A program made the position numbers and the translations under genes. The notes beneath the pieces were generated by a model. The model was not told where the DNA came from. It did no database searches and saw nothing but the letters and a program-made list of their open reading frames with translations. A DNA stretch of 64,000 nt from Chloroflexota bacterium. Its GTDB lineage: Bacteria; Chloroflexota; Dehalococcoidia; Lucifugimonadales; Lucifugimonadaceae. The stretch lies in contig JABMNO010000048.1 of assembly GCA_013204555.1 (NCBI GenBank), forward strand, positions 1 through 64,000, given 5' to 3'. The first letter of the stretch is position 1. Every line of letters starts with the position of its first letter. This document shows positions 35,137-44,980 of the stretch, in pieces.

Positions 35137-37020
35137 CTAAACGTACTCTTTGAGCTTCTCAGCCAGCTTACGAGTCATACCCGGAGCTGCCGCTACGTCG
35201 TCGATGGACGCCTCGCGAACGCCTTTGAGGGAGCCAAACTTTCGGATGAGCATCCGCTTTCGCTTTGGACCTATTCCGGGGACGAGGTCGAGTGCAGACT
35301 GAATCGACGACTTCTGACGGCGCTGTCTGTGGAATGTGATGGCGAATCGGTGCGCCTCATCACGAATTCGCTGGACAAGAAACAAGGCGCTGGAGCTACG
35401 CGGCAGGACGATGGGGTCTGGGTCCTCTGGGACGTAGATCTCTTCCTCTCGCTTGGCGAGACTAGCGAGAGGCACGTCCTTGATACCCAGCTCAAGAAAT
35501 ACCTGTATCGCCGAACTTAATTGGCCTTTGCCTCCGTCAATCAGCACAAGATCAGGAACTTCGCCAAAGCTCTCTTCATCTTTTTCAGAGGTGTCGCCAT
35601 TACCCTCGCTCTCAGAAGCGCCATTCTGGACTTTCTTAAGTCTTTTGAACCGCCGCGTGAGCACTTCACGCATTGATGCGAAATCGTCGTTTCCCTCTAC
35701 GGTCTTGATCTTGAAGCGCCGGTAGTGGGCTGACTTTGGCTTTCCGTTTTCAAACACGGCCATCGACGCCACCGTGTTGGTGCCCTGGATGTGCGAGATG
35801 TCATAGCACTCCATCCGGACCGGCAGCCGCGGCAAGCTGAGTTGCTCCTCTAACTCACTCATGGCGTCATTCATCATCTCAGTGTCAGCAGCCCACTTAG
35901 CCTTCATCCGCTCAAGGCCGTGCGCTGCGTTCTCCCGAACCATCTCAACGAGTTTTCGCTTCTCGCCACGCTGCGGGATGAAAAACTCAACCTTGCTCCG
36001 TCGCTTTTGAGTGAGCCAGGATTCGATGACCTCGACGTCTTCGATCTGCTCTCCCAGCAAAATCGTCCTCGGCACATGGGCTGCGGAATCGTAGAACTGT
36101 TTTACGAAGTCCGTGATTATCTGACCGGAAGAGATGTCTCGGGTGTTGGACATCATGAAATTATCCCGACCAATGAGCTTGCCCTGGCGGACGAAAAATA
36201 TCTCTACCCATGCTTCATCTGGGCCGTGAGAAGAGGCGATGACGTCAAGGCTCTCTCCGCCCATTGAGAGAACCTTTTGCCCCTCGTATACCCGCTCGAC
36301 CGCTTTTAGCTGATCTCTCAGGATGGCGGCGCGCTCAAAATTCAACTCATCGCTGGCCTCAAACATCTGGCCGTTGATGTTGCGCACAACGTCTGCGGTG
36401 CGGCCCTCAAGGAACAGGATGACTTGATCAATGACCTCGGCATAGTCCTGCTTCGAGGCAACTCCAATGCACGGTCCGATGCACCGCTTGATGTGGTAAT
36501 CAAGGCACGGGCGATCGTCATTACCGGTGATGGCCTTGGTGCAAGATCGGTAGGGGAATAGTCGCTTGAGGAGGGTCAGGGTCTTTCTGACGCTTCCGGC
36601 ACTGGCGAATGGGCCGAAGTAACGTGCCCCGTCATTGGTCGTCTTCCGGGTGATGTATATCTGCGGAAATTCTTCAGTCAGATCAATCTTGATGTACGGG
36701 TAAGTCTTGTCGTCTCTCAGCCGAACATTGAATCGCGGCTGGTGCCGCTTGATGAGGCTATTCTCCAGGAGAAGCGCCTCCTGTTCCGACTCGGTGATGA
36801 TGTACTCGAAGTCGATAGTCCGGGCCATCAACTCACGCGTTTTTGGCGCGAGACTGGCCGGTTTGGCAACGTACGAGCGCATCCGACTTCTCAGAGATCT
36901 CGCTTTGCCCACATAGAGAATCTTCGCATCAGCGTCGCGCCACATGTAGACGCCGTAACTCGTGGGAACCGAGCGGAGCCGTTCAGAGAGCGTCTTGCGG
37001 GTGTCAGCAACCGTCGTCAT
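35137..37020 (-). CDS. uvrC: UvrABC excinuclease subunit C
   Basis: A 627-residue nucleotide-excision-repair nuclease that makes both incisions next to a lesion recognised by UvrA-UvrB. Domains appear in order: GIY-YIG nuclease (about 15-100; SYGVYMWRDADAKILYVGKA), cysteine cluster (CLDYHIKRCIGPC), UVR helix (about 205-240), RNase-H-like domain (about 390-560; ECYDISHIQGT, then DLVLIDGGKGQL), and C-terminal helix-hairpin-helix repeats (PGIGPKRKRMLIRKF). Length is normal. It is the last gene of a minus-strand run with xer recombinase, the cytidylate-kinase-like gene and a small membrane protein. Confidence 0.97.
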   Translation of the reverse strand: MTTVADTRKTLSERLRSVPTSYGVYMWRDADAKILYVGKARSLRSRMRSYVAKPASLAPKTRELMARTIDFEYIITESEQEALLLENSLIKRHQPRFNVRLRDDKTYPYIKIDLTEEFPQIYITRKTTNDGARYFGPFASAGSVRKTLTLLKRLFPYRSCTKAITGNDDRPCLDYHIKRCIGPCIGVASKQDYAEVIDQVILFLEGRTADVVRNINGQMFEASDELNFERAAILRDQLKAVERVYEGQKVLSMGGESLDVIASSHGPDEAWVEIFFVRQGKLIGRDNFMMSNTRDISSGQIITDFVKQFYDSAAHVPRTILLGEQIEDVEVIESWLTQKRRSKVEFFIPQRGEKRKLVEMVRENAAHGLERMKAKWAADTEMMNDAMSELEEQLSLPRLPVRMECYDISHIQGTNTVASMAVFENGKPKSAHYRRFKIKTVEGNDDFASMREVLTRRFKRLKKVQNGASESEGNGDTSEKDEESFGEVPDLVLIDGGKGQLSSAIQVFLELGIKDVPLASLAKREEEIYVPEDPDPIVLPRSSSALFLVQRIRDEAHRFAITFHRQRRQKSSIQSALDLVPGIGPKRKRMLIRKFGSLKGVREASIDDVAAAPGMTRKLAEKLKEYV

Positions 37021-37098
37021 GCAGACAAGTTCCCACGTATCCAGTGTTCCAGCGACACTTCGGTAGCCGGTAAACGAGCTAAAGGCGTAGTACCGAAC

Positions 37099-37449
37099 TT
37101 AGCCGATGGTGAAGGTGAGGACCACCAGAGCCACTGCGAGAGCTCCTGTGACAATGGCCAGTTTTTTAAGTTCCGCACCAATGTACTGACCATACACAGC
37201 GGCCCGCATAGGAGCCTGGCGACCACGCCTGCCGCGTGTTGCCCTGACCTCGGCGCGCTGCCGACGTCTCGATTCGCGTGCAGCGGCTTCGCCTGATCCA
37301 ACGGGAAGGCCACCATCCTCGTCAGCCACATCGTCGGACGAGCCTCCTCCGATCTGGTCCTCGGAGTCCATGAATACGTTAGGGGTCGATTCCTTGCGTT
37401 GTGATCGCCGGGAAAAGTTGATCTTGGTTCGTCGAGATTTTCGTGGCAT
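37099..37449 (-). CDS. Small basic protein with one membrane helix
   Basis: A 116-residue protein of unknown family. The N-terminal two thirds are very basic with Arg-rich stretches (residues about 1-15 and 60-80) around an acidic, Gly-rich spacer. The C-terminus is a single transmembrane helix (LAIVTGALAVALVVLTFTIG). It would thus sit on the membrane with a basic cytoplasmic domain, perhaps touching DNA, RNA or lipid heads. It lies in the same operon as uvrC and the cytidylate-kinase-like gene. Confidence 0.65.
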   Translation of the reverse strand: MPRKSRRTKINFSRRSQRKESTPNVFMDSEDQIGGGSSDDVADEDGGLPVGSGEAAARESRRRQRAEVRATRGRRGRQAPMRAAVYGQYIGAELKKLAIVTGALAVALVVLTFTIG

Positions 37450-37460
37450 TTTTATCTACG

Positions 37461-38183
37461 TTAGCTGGTTGATCGAAGTTGGCCTGCCGTGTGCAATTCC
37501 TTTGCGAGGGGAACCAGGAAATCGGCAGCGCGTTCGATCGATATTTCAGAAGTGTTAATCATCACATGATACAAGAAGGGATCGATGGGAGTCGTATCAA
37601 ACGCCTTCTCAAAATATACGTGCTGAGCGTGATCGGCGTGGGTCACGAAGTCGTCAGCATCTTCCTGAGTGAGATTTTCGCGCGCCATAATGCGTTGGAC
37701 TCGGACATCGCGGTCCGCCACAACTCCAACTCTCAGCACGCTGCGTATGTCACGCAGGATCGCTGGTCCACCACGACTTACGATGACTACGCTGCCATCT
37801 TCAGCGATGTCTCTGATGACTTCTCGTGTCGATTCAATGAAATGGTCTTGGTCGATGTCACTTGGTGACGTGATTACGCTGTCCAGATCCTTATAGGACT
37901 GGGAAAGTAGGTTGTCGATCCCGGGTCCAAAATAGGGATCGCCACCAGTGCCGGCGATAGACGAGCGCTCAAGCATTCTCTGGACGAGTCCGGCCAGCCG
38001 ATCTACTACGCTTATCGGCCTCCGCTCCGTTTCCGAAAGCGCCTGAACGGTTGATCCAACTTTCCGTGCAATCTCTGCCAGTAGCAATCGATCAATGCAG
38101 TCGATCTCCAACTGGTCAGCGATCAGATGGGCGAGATTCGGGGCTAACGAACCGGCCCTTCCTTCAATCGCAATAACAGGCAT
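37461..38183 (-). CDS. Cytidylate kinase-like protein
   Basis: A 240-residue P-loop kinase of the cytidylate-kinase-like family (Cytidylate_kin2). The N-terminus (IAIEGRAGSLAPNLAHLIADQL) takes the place of the Walker A region, and is unusual because it lacks the canonical GKS/T. The pattern SVVIVSRGGPAILRD and the later DRDVRVQRIMARENLT are typical of the family. The missing Walker A lysine may mean it is a regulator and not an active kinase. It lies just upstream of the small membrane protein in the same operon. Confidence 0.7.
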   Translation of the reverse strand: MPVIAIEGRAGSLAPNLAHLIADQLEIDCIDRLLLAEIARKVGSTVQALSETERRPISVVDRLAGLVQRMLERSSIAGTGGDPYFGPGIDNLLSQSYKDLDSVITSPSDIDQDHFIESTREVIRDIAEDGSVVIVSRGGPAILRDIRSVLRVGVVADRDVRVQRIMARENLTQEDADDFVTHADHAQHVYFEKAFDTTPIDPFLYHVMINTSEISIERAADFLVPLAKELHTAGQLRSTS

Positions 38184-38224
38184 GGCTTACCTCCCCAAGA
38201 TTCCGTAAAGCATAGCCGATGAAC

Positions 38225-39133
38225 TCAAGTTGCCCTCGGGTGTGCCTTATCGTACTCGGACCGGACATAAGAATCTGTGAGGTGAGTGTATATCTGTGTA
38301 GTCGCAATGCTGGCATGTCCCAGAAGTTCTTGAACGTGCCGGAGCGTGGCGCCACCATGCAGCAAGTGTGTAGCGAAGCTGTGCCGCAACGTGTGAGGTG
38401 TGACGTTGCTTTCGATTCCCGCCAATAGCGCGTATTTCTTCAATCTGAGCCAGAAGGCCTGTCGTGTGAGCCTGTCACCGCGCCGATTCAAGAAAAGCGC
38501 CTTATTGCGCTCATCGTGCAGCACCTCATTCCTGATTGTCGAAATATATCCACTAACCAGCGATATGGCGTCTTCATATAGTGGGACCACGCGCTCCTTG
38601 GAGCCTTTGCCGGTGCAACGAACAGTCATCGATTCAAAGTCGATGTCATTGATGTCCAGATCGACGAGCTCGCTTACCCGCAGGCCTGCTGCGTACATCA
38701 GTTCAAACATGGCGGCGTCCCGGGCAGCCTCGGCGCCATGTGTCCCACCAACCGTCCGGAGAAGAGATTCCACCTGTTCGGGAGTTATCGCCTTTGGAAG
38801 CGTTCTCCCGGGTCGGGGGGATCGGAAGCTCTCCATGGGGTTCGAGTCGACCACACCTTCCGTACGAAGGAATTTGAACATCGACTTGAGAGATGCGACT
38901 TTGCGAGCACGTGTGGACGTTGAGTACCCCCGTTCGTCCAAATCCTGGAGGTAACCAGAGATGATCTCAGGGCCGACTGACCTCCACGCGATGTCCGGGT
39001 GTGCGCTTTCCAGGAATCGTAAGAATGACCCAAGATCGTTTGTATACGCACCTCGAGTGTTGGGCGACGCGCCCTTCTCAACACTCAGATAGTTGAGAAA
39101 TGACTCGATATCAGAATATGTGGCAGCAGCCAT
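38225..39133 (-). CDS. xerD: Tyrosine recombinase XerC/XerD
   Basis: A 302-residue tyrosine recombinase that resolves chromosome dimers at dif. The SAM-like N-terminal domain (about 5-95) is followed by the catalytic domain with all residues present: R152 (GLRVSELV), K176 (GKGSKE), H247 and R250 (HTLRHSF), H273 (LLGHAS) and Y282 (IYTHLT). Length matches the chromosomal Xer family, not phage integrases. It heads the minus-strand operon with uvrC. The exact XerC or XerD assignment is uncertain; many Chloroflexota carry one Xer. Confidence 0.9.
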   Translation of the reverse strand: MAAATYSDIESFLNYLSVEKGASPNTRGAYTNDLGSFLRFLESAHPDIAWRSVGPEIISGYLQDLDERGYSTSTRARKVASLKSMFKFLRTEGVVDSNPMESFRSPRPGRTLPKAITPEQVESLLRTVGGTHGAEAARDAAMFELMYAAGLRVSELVDLDINDIDFESMTVRCTGKGSKERVVPLYEDAISLVSGYISTIRNEVLHDERNKALFLNRRGDRLTRQAFWLRLKKYALLAGIESNVTPHTLRHSFATHLLHGGATLRHVQELLGHASIATTQIYTHLTDSYVRSEYDKAHPRAT

Positions 39134-39416
39134 GGGACCGTTTCCGGTGATGCATTCGTGAGTGGATTCGTACTGGGAAATATGATGCAGCCTAGCACGG
39201 CAGATGCGATTCGCTCACGATTGGCTCGCGGCGGATTTGAGAGGGACAAGCCATCGCACGCGGTCTCGATGGACTAACCTTCCATTGACCCCCGTGTTCA
39301 TCGCTACCTACAATCGGAGTTACGTTCCTGATTGGCGCGTTGCATCAAACCAGTGCGCCCGTTTGAGAATGCATTCGCTAACGCAACCACAGTCACTGAC
39401 CGCGAATAGGCAGTAA

Positions 39417-40331
39417 ATGATCGAGATCCCGTTCGACCCCAACATATTCAACAGCGGAAGTTTCACGCTCAGCTGGCATGGCTTCATGAGTTTTATTGCT
39501 GTCGGTGGCGCAGTATACCTCGTCGGTCGTTGGGCGAAAAAAGAAGGGATCGACCCCGATATCGTTTACAACGTCGCGGTGTTTGGGATCATTGGCGGAA
39601 TCCTTGGTGCCCGAGTTGTACACGTAGCCGACAACTGGGATTTCTATTCGGCCAACCCGGGCAATATTTTCAAGATATGGGCAGGCGGCATCGGACTATG
39701 GGGCGGCATTCTTGGCGGATGGTTAGGCGCTCTTGCATACTCGCTGTTGGTCAACAGATTCTCCTCTGATCCGAAAACCCACGTTCCCATAGGGCGACTG
39801 ATGGATCTCACGGCTCCAGCAATACTGCTTGCTCAGGCTATAGGCAGGGTAGGGGACCTCATTAACGGCGAGCACTGGAGCAAGGCGACTGATCTGCCGT
39901 GGGGATGGATATTTACCAACTTCAGCAGTCCCGGATTCCAGGGACCACCGTCAAACCGGACTGATATTGTCTGGGATCCCACTCAGGCCACGCACCCCTC
40001 CGCAGCCTACGAATTGATTGGCGATCTCTTGCTGTTCATGGTGGTCTGGAAGCTGCGAGGGAAGTTCATCCCGAACGGTGCTCTGTGGATGGTCTACCTC
40101 ACCCTCTACTCGTCTATGCGCTTTGCAATCCAGTTTCTCCGGGTGGACGAGGTCAAGGTGTGGGGGCTACAGGAAGCTCACTTCATCGCTATCATCGTGG
40201 TGGCAATAACCATTCCATGGATGGTCATGTTCCTCCGATGGAAGCGCGGTTCGTCTGACGGTGACACGTCGGATGATTCTCCCCCGACGAGTGGAACCAC
40301 ACGACGCCGACGAAGAAGGGCGACAGCCTGA
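39417..40331 (+). CDS. lgt: Prolipoprotein diacylglyceryl transferase
   Basis: A 304-residue integral membrane enzyme transferring diacylglycerol from phosphatidylglycerol to the lipobox cysteine of prolipoproteins. It has about seven hydrophobic helices and conserved segments GGILGARVVHVADNW, GIGLWGGILGGWLGA, IGRVGDLINGEHW (the Lgt signature) and THPSAAYELIGDLLL. The C-terminal tail is short and basic. It stands divergent from the xer recombinase and convergent with recJ. Confidence 0.96.
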   Translation: MIEIPFDPNIFNSGSFTLSWHGFMSFIAVGGAVYLVGRWAKKEGIDPDIVYNVAVFGIIGGILGARVVHVADNWDFYSANPGNIFKIWAGGIGLWGGILGGWLGALAYSLLVNRFSSDPKTHVPIGRLMDLTAPAILLAQAIGRVGDLINGEHWSKATDLPWGWIFTNFSSPGFQGPPSNRTDIVWDPTQATHPSAAYELIGDLLLFMVVWKLRGKFIPNGALWMVYLTLYSSMRFAIQFLRVDEVKVWGLQEAHFIAIIVVAITIPWMVMFLRWKRGSSDGDTSDDSPPTSGTTRRRRRRATA

Positions 40332-40344
40332 GCGAGTTAGCTGA

Positions 40345-42045
40345 TCAGATTGATGGACGTATATCTACCAGACTGAGTTCGAGGCTCTCTCGCCCCCGCC
40401 AGTAGTTCATTTTGAGACTGTAGACGGCATCTACCAGGCCACTACCAAGTGTGGCGCGTCCCAATCCGAATCCGATCGCTTTTATCGTTCGGGAACCGCC
40501 GTCCAGGGCGAGCTTTAAGTGATCTCCCGTGGCGCCAACCGCTTTGACCTCCAAGGGCATAAGCCCTCGGGTAAGAAACAGCGGTGTCGGATTGGCTTCT
40601 CCGTATGGAGCGAGTTCATCAAGGAATTTCTTGAGCGGAGTGCCAACAGCCGAAAAATCGATCTCAGCGTCAATTGCCAGCGATTCAGCTACCGGGTCAC
40701 CGGAGTTCGTCGCTGCATAATCCGTCAATTCAATGATGATCTGCTCCACGTTAGACGCTGCGGCAGTGAGTCCCCCAGCCCGAGCGTGACCGCCAAACTT
40801 TTCAAATAAAGATGAGCTGTTTTCCAGCGCCGCGTGGATATCGAACTCGGGACCACTGCGCAAGCTCGCTCGGAAGAATTCGTCCTGAATAATGCCGACC
40901 ATTGCTGGTCTGGAGTAGTTCTCAGAAAGTCGCCCTGCCGCCGGCCCCAGTAATCCTGGATGCAGTTGGTTGGAAACCACGGATATGAGCGGCGGTAGGG
41001 AATCTCGCCCCGCCATCGCTGCCTCAGCAATCTCCTGGGCCTCCGCGCTGAGACGACGGCGCTCAATGTTGTTCGACTCCAACTGCTCAGCAAGAATGAA
41101 TGCGCGATCAGGGTCGTCACATACGAGCAAATCGAGTGAATTCCTGGCGTTACCCAGCCTGCCCGGAGCATTCAGTCTCGGCCCAATCTGGAACGCCACG
41201 GATTCGGCGTCTATCGGTCCATTCTTCCCGCCGACTTTTGCCTGAGTAATAAGGCTTCGTAGACCTGCGTGTGCGGTGTTTTCCAGTTGCTTTAAACCTT
41301 CACGCACTATGATCCGGTTATCGCCGCGCAGCGGTCCAACATCGGCAACTGTGCCCAGCGCTGCCAGAGCCAGAGCCGAACTCGCACCGCCACGCCCCAA
41401 CTTTCTACCAACCGACTGCACCAGCTTGAATGCGACGCCAGCGCCTGTCAGTCCCGCCGCGGGGCTGTCATCATCGCCTAGATGGGGATTAACGAGCGCT
41501 ACAACAGAAGGAAGCTCAGTGCCGATGACGTGGTGGTCGGTAACAACCACGTCCAGCCCAAGGCTCGCAGCATAGGCGAGTGATTCCAGTTCGCTCGTGC
41601 CAGTGTCCGCCGTGATGATCAGCGAGACGCCGCTCGCGTGCATCGAACTCAGGGCCGACTTTGGAACGCCATGACCATCCGCCTGTCTGTCTGGCACGAA
41701 CGCCACGGCTTTTCCGCCGAATGCCTCGATGGATCCCAATAGCAACGCGGCGCCAGTCAGTCCTTCGACATCGAAGTCGCCAACGATGCCAATCGATTCA
41801 CCTCGCTCGATTGCGCGAATCAGCCGTTCAGACGCCTTATCGAGACCTGGCAGAAGCGACGGATCCGAGAGATCTGCGTAGCCAGCGCTGAGGAATTTCC
41901 GGGCCTCAGCCGGAGTGTTGAACCCACGGTTGTACAAAAGCCGGGCCGGAAGATCACCAAGTGAGGACGTCGCAACCTCATACGCTTCTAAAACCGACGC
42001 AGGAGGGCTATCAGCGATTACCCAGTCACGGTTTGGTTTCAGCAA
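40345..42045 (-). CDS. recJ: Single-strand DNA exonuclease RecJ
   Basis: A 566-residue 5'-3' single-strand DNA exonuclease of the DHH family. The metal-binding motifs appear: GDFDVEGLTGA (motif I), ADTGTSELE (motif II), VVTDHHVIGTELP (DHH motif III) and ALVNPHLGDDD. A DHHA1 domain with GGHARAGGLTAAA is seen in the C-terminal half, followed by the OB-fold. It follows the enzyme's standard domain order with normal length. It works in recombinational repair with RecQ/RecA pathways. It is convergent with lgt and follows fabF. Confidence 0.96.
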   Translation of the reverse strand: MLKPNRDWVIADSPPASVLEAYEVATSSLGDLPARLLYNRGFNTPAEARKFLSAGYADLSDPSLLPGLDKASERLIRAIERGESIGIVGDFDVEGLTGAALLLGSIEAFGGKAVAFVPDRQADGHGVPKSALSSMHASGVSLIITADTGTSELESLAYAASLGLDVVVTDHHVIGTELPSVVALVNPHLGDDDSPAAGLTGAGVAFKLVQSVGRKLGRGGASSALALAALGTVADVGPLRGDNRIIVREGLKQLENTAHAGLRSLITQAKVGGKNGPIDAESVAFQIGPRLNAPGRLGNARNSLDLLVCDDPDRAFILAEQLESNNIERRRLSAEAQEIAEAAMAGRDSLPPLISVVSNQLHPGLLGPAAGRLSENYSRPAMVGIIQDEFFRASLRSGPEFDIHAALENSSSLFEKFGGHARAGGLTAAASNVEQIIIELTDYAATNSGDPVAESLAIDAEIDFSAVGTPLKKFLDELAPYGEANPTPLFLTRGLMPLEVKAVGATGDHLKLALDGGSRTIKAIGFGLGRATLGSGLVDAVYSLKMNYWRGRESLELSLVDIRPSI

Positions 42046-42063
42046 TCCTTATCGAGCCGGAGC

Positions 42064-43320
42064 TCAGGCCGTAGGCTCTGAGAACACCAGAACGGCGTTA
42101 TGGCCACCGAAACCCATTGAGTTGGACATAGCGGTGCGCACCATCTGCCTGCGATATTCGTTGGGCACATAGTCAAGGTCGCAATCAGGATCCGAGTTCT
42201 GGAGATTGATCGTTGGTGGGATCGCACCTTCAGAAATTGATAGCACCGAAATCGCCGCCTCGACTCCTCCCGCAGCGCCCAGCAAATGGCCCGTCATTGA
42301 TTTGGTTGAACTTATCGGGATATTAGCCGCATGCTCGCCCAGGGCGCTCTTGAGGGCCAGCGTCTCGTACTTGTCATTCATCGGCGTGGAGGTGCCATGA
42401 GCGTTCACATATTCAAGTTCGCCGGGTGAGAGTCGAGCATCATTGAGCGCGATTGACATTGCTCTGAATGCCCCATCGCCAGTTGGCTCAGGCTCGGTTA
42501 TGTGGTGGGCGTCGCTGCTCGCACCGTACCCCGCCACCTCCGCCAGAGGCTTCGCACCGCGTTTGCGTGCGTGCTCCGCAGACTCAAGCAAGAGCACGCC
42601 TGAGCCTTCGCCCAGAACAAAACCGTCCCGCTGAGCGTCAAATGGTCGCGAGGCACCCTGCGGATCATCGTTCCGCTTGGAGAGCGCCATGCAGGAGTTG
42701 AACCCTGCCACAGCGATCTCGCACACGGCAGCCTCGGTTCCACCGGCAAGCGCCACATCAGCTTCACCTCGCAGAATCATCTCCCTGGCCTCACCTATGG
42801 AGTCAGTTCCGGTGGCACAGGCTGACACAACGGAGTAGTTCGGGCCCTTGGCTCCAATGAGCATCGATACCTGCCCCGCAGCCAGATCACCAAGCATCAT
42901 GGGAATCAGAAATGGCGTTACCCGTTGTGGACCTCTGTCACGCATCACATCAAACTGTTCGGACAGCGTCTTGATTCCACCAACGCCGCTGCCGATGATG
43001 ACGGCGAATCGGGTTGGATCGACATCTTCGATGGTTATTCCAGCGTGGGACATCGCCTCAAGAGAGGCCGCACAGGCAAGTTGCGCGAAGCGGTCCATCC
43101 TCCGAGCTTTTTTACGATCCATATAGTCCATCGGCTCGAAGCCATCGATCTCAGCAGCAATCTGGGTGGAGTGATTCGAAGCATCAAATGACTTGATGGT
43201 GTCGATCCCAGATCTGCCAGCCAGCAACCCTTCCCAGGTTGATTCTCGGCCGATGCCAAGTGGTGACATCAGCCCTATGCCTGTGACTACAACTCGGTCA
43301 GATGTGTTTTCGTTTCGGAT
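42064..43320 (-). CDS. fabF: 3-oxoacyl-ACP synthase II, unusual start
   Basis: A beta-ketoacyl-ACP synthase II that elongates fatty acids. The nucleophile cysteine is in SACATGTDSIGEA and the two histidines are in NAHGTSTPMND and SMTGHLLGAAGG. The family N-terminus RVVVTGIG is encoded upstream of the first ATG (43269), but there is no ATG, GTG or TTG between an upstream in-frame TGA (15 to 20 codons before) and that point. An ATC codon at 43320-43318 gives MRNENTSDRVVVTGIG-like N-terminus and has GGAG 7 nt upstream. I therefore give 43320 as the probable start; starting at 43269 would lose the first beta-strand. CTG (43339 area) is another candidate. Confidence 0.9.
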   Translation of the reverse strand: MRNENTSDRVVVTGIGLMSPLGIGRESTWEGLLAGRSGIDTIKSFDASNHSTQIAAEIDGFEPMDYMDRKKARRMDRFAQLACAASLEAMSHAGITIEDVDPTRFAVIIGSGVGGIKTLSEQFDVMRDRGPQRVTPFLIPMMLGDLAAGQVSMLIGAKGPNYSVVSACATGTDSIGEAREMILRGEADVALAGGTEAAVCEIAVAGFNSCMALSKRNDDPQGASRPFDAQRDGFVLGEGSGVLLLESAEHARKRGAKPLAEVAGYGASSDAHHITEPEPTGDGAFRAMSIALNDARLSPGELEYVNAHGTSTPMNDKYETLALKSALGEHAANIPISSTKSMTGHLLGAAGGVEAAISVLSISEGAIPPTINLQNSDPDCDLDYVPNEYRRQMVRTAMSNSMGFGGHNAVLVFSEPTA

Positions 43321-43616
43321 TGATCTGCTCCAGTTCTGGTACAGGCAGGTTTCAAACCCGTCCGTTCCGTTTAACTGAGTGATTTGTGTTGGTCGTCAAC
43401 CGCGCATCACTGGAACGGACCGTGCAATCCGGCACCATGGGCGGCAATAGGTGATCAGTGAATTTACTTAGAATAGCGTCAATCACAATGTGATCTAAAG
43501 GCGGAATTATACAGTCGTTGCTTCATCGGTTATTCGAGTTCCCAACTGTGGAGGCGCACCAGCATCTCTGGGAAATGTGATAACTCGATATTCACGATGG
43601 CAATACAATCATTGTG

Positions 43617-44975
43617 ATGGACGATTCGCATATCAAAACCACGACCGTCAGCGCCGCTCCAACCGTGTCGATTGAGACGCACGGCTGCAAGCTGAACACA
43701 GCGGATAGCCAGCGAATGGCGACTGCGCTAACAGACCACGGATACGCGATTGCTGATGTAGACGAATCACCAAACGTCTGGGTAATTAACAGCTGCACTG
43801 TCACACACGTTGCCGACAAAAAAGCACGGCAGGCGATATCCGCTGCTCGTCGTAAGTTTCCCGAGGCGCTAATCGTAGTGGCGGGTTGCTACGTCGAGCG
43901 AGACCCGGAGACCGTCGCCGCTCTTGTGGGAGTGGACCTCGCAATTCCCAACACGGCCAAACATAACGCCGTAGATCTAATCTCTGATCGGCTTGGCCTC
44001 AAAGCGACGCCGTGCGCAGATGGTGCCTCCGCAGATACTGGATTCATGCTGTTGGGCCGCAGCAGGGCCTCTGTGAAGATCCAGGAAGGCTGCAACCAGG
44101 TCTGCGCCTACTGCATCGTCCCCACTGTTCGTGGTCGAGAGCGCAGCATTCCCACGGCGGAGATTGTTGATGAGATCAACAGTCTGATTTCCGGCGGAGC
44201 GCGGGAAGTCGTGCTGACCGGGACGCAGCTGGGCTCGTATGGGTTTGATCTCCATAACCAGAGCCTGTCTTCCATGATTGCGACTGTGCTGGATGAGACG
44301 AGTATCGAGCGACTGAGAGTTTCGTCCCTGCAGCCACTGGAGATAACGGACGAGTTGCTGGAACTGTGGACCGGTATTGGCGCCAATCGGCTCTGTGCAC
44401 ACTTTCATGTGCCGCTGCAGGCCGGTAGCGACCGGGTACTAAGCACCATGCGCAGGCGCTACACAGCTGAGGAATACCTCGCATCGTTGGAGCGGATTCG
44501 TGCAGCCGTTCCAGATGCTGCGATCACCACCGATGTGATTGCAGGGTTTCCCGGAGAGACTGATGACGAGTTCCAGCGATCGGTCGAAATAGTCGCCGAA
44601 GCTAACTACGCTGATGTCCACATTTTTCCGTACTCATCCCGTCCCGGCACATCAGCAGCACACTTTGGCGGCCACCTCAATCCGGCGATAGTGGCTGAGC
44701 GGGCTGCACGGCTACGCGAGATCGGCGCCAGATCCTTCAACGCATTCAGGCAACAACTTGTGGGAACCACCGCCAGGGTTCTTTGGGAGCGGGATGAGCC
44801 ATCCATCGGTCTGACGGACTCCTACGTGCGAGCGCAGCTTGGTTCTGGGCAGCGGTCGGGCAGGGCGCGTGTGAATTCCATTGAGGAAGTCGCTCTGATC
44901 GAGTTCGATGGCAAAGTGATGCTCGCCGAGCCTTTGACGAACGGCACTGAGGCAAAGCCCACCGTCCGTATCTAG
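43617..44975 (+). CDS. mtaB: MiaB-like tRNA methylthiotransferase (MtaB type)
   Basis: About 452 residues, a radical-SAM methylthiotransferase that modifies tRNA, probably t6A37 by analogy with MtaB. The N-terminal UPF0004 domain has cysteines in THGCKLN, NSCTVTH and VAGCYVE. The radical-SAM cluster motif CxxxCxxC appears as GCNQVCAYCIVPTVRGRERS. The TRAM domain at the C-terminus (about 385-450) starts near QLVGTTARVLWER. GTG 43614 and ATG 43617 are both possible starts. The THGC/NSC cysteines coordinate the second iron-sulfur cluster. Confidence 0.9.
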   Translation: MDDSHIKTTTVSAAPTVSIETHGCKLNTADSQRMATALTDHGYAIADVDESPNVWVINSCTVTHVADKKARQAISAARRKFPEALIVVAGCYVERDPETVAALVGVDLAIPNTAKHNAVDLISDRLGLKATPCADGASADTGFMLLGRSRASVKIQEGCNQVCAYCIVPTVRGRERSIPTAEIVDEINSLISGGAREVVLTGTQLGSYGFDLHNQSLSSMIATVLDETSIERLRVSSLQPLEITDELLELWTGIGANRLCAHFHVPLQAGSDRVLSTMRRRYTAEEYLASLERIRAAVPDAAITTDVIAGFPGETDDEFQRSVEIVAEANYADVHIFPYSSRPGTSAAHFGGHLNPAIVAERAARLREIGARSFNAFRQQLVGTTARVLWERDEPSIGLTDSYVRAQLGSGQRSGRARVNSIEEVALIEFDGKVMLAEPLTNGTEAKPTVRI

Positions 44976-44980
44976 TCGGT

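Noticed and set aside
38225-39133. Phage integrase
   Set aside because: Length, full catalytic set and linkage with uvrC fit chromosomal XerC/D, with no attachment-site repeats nearby.
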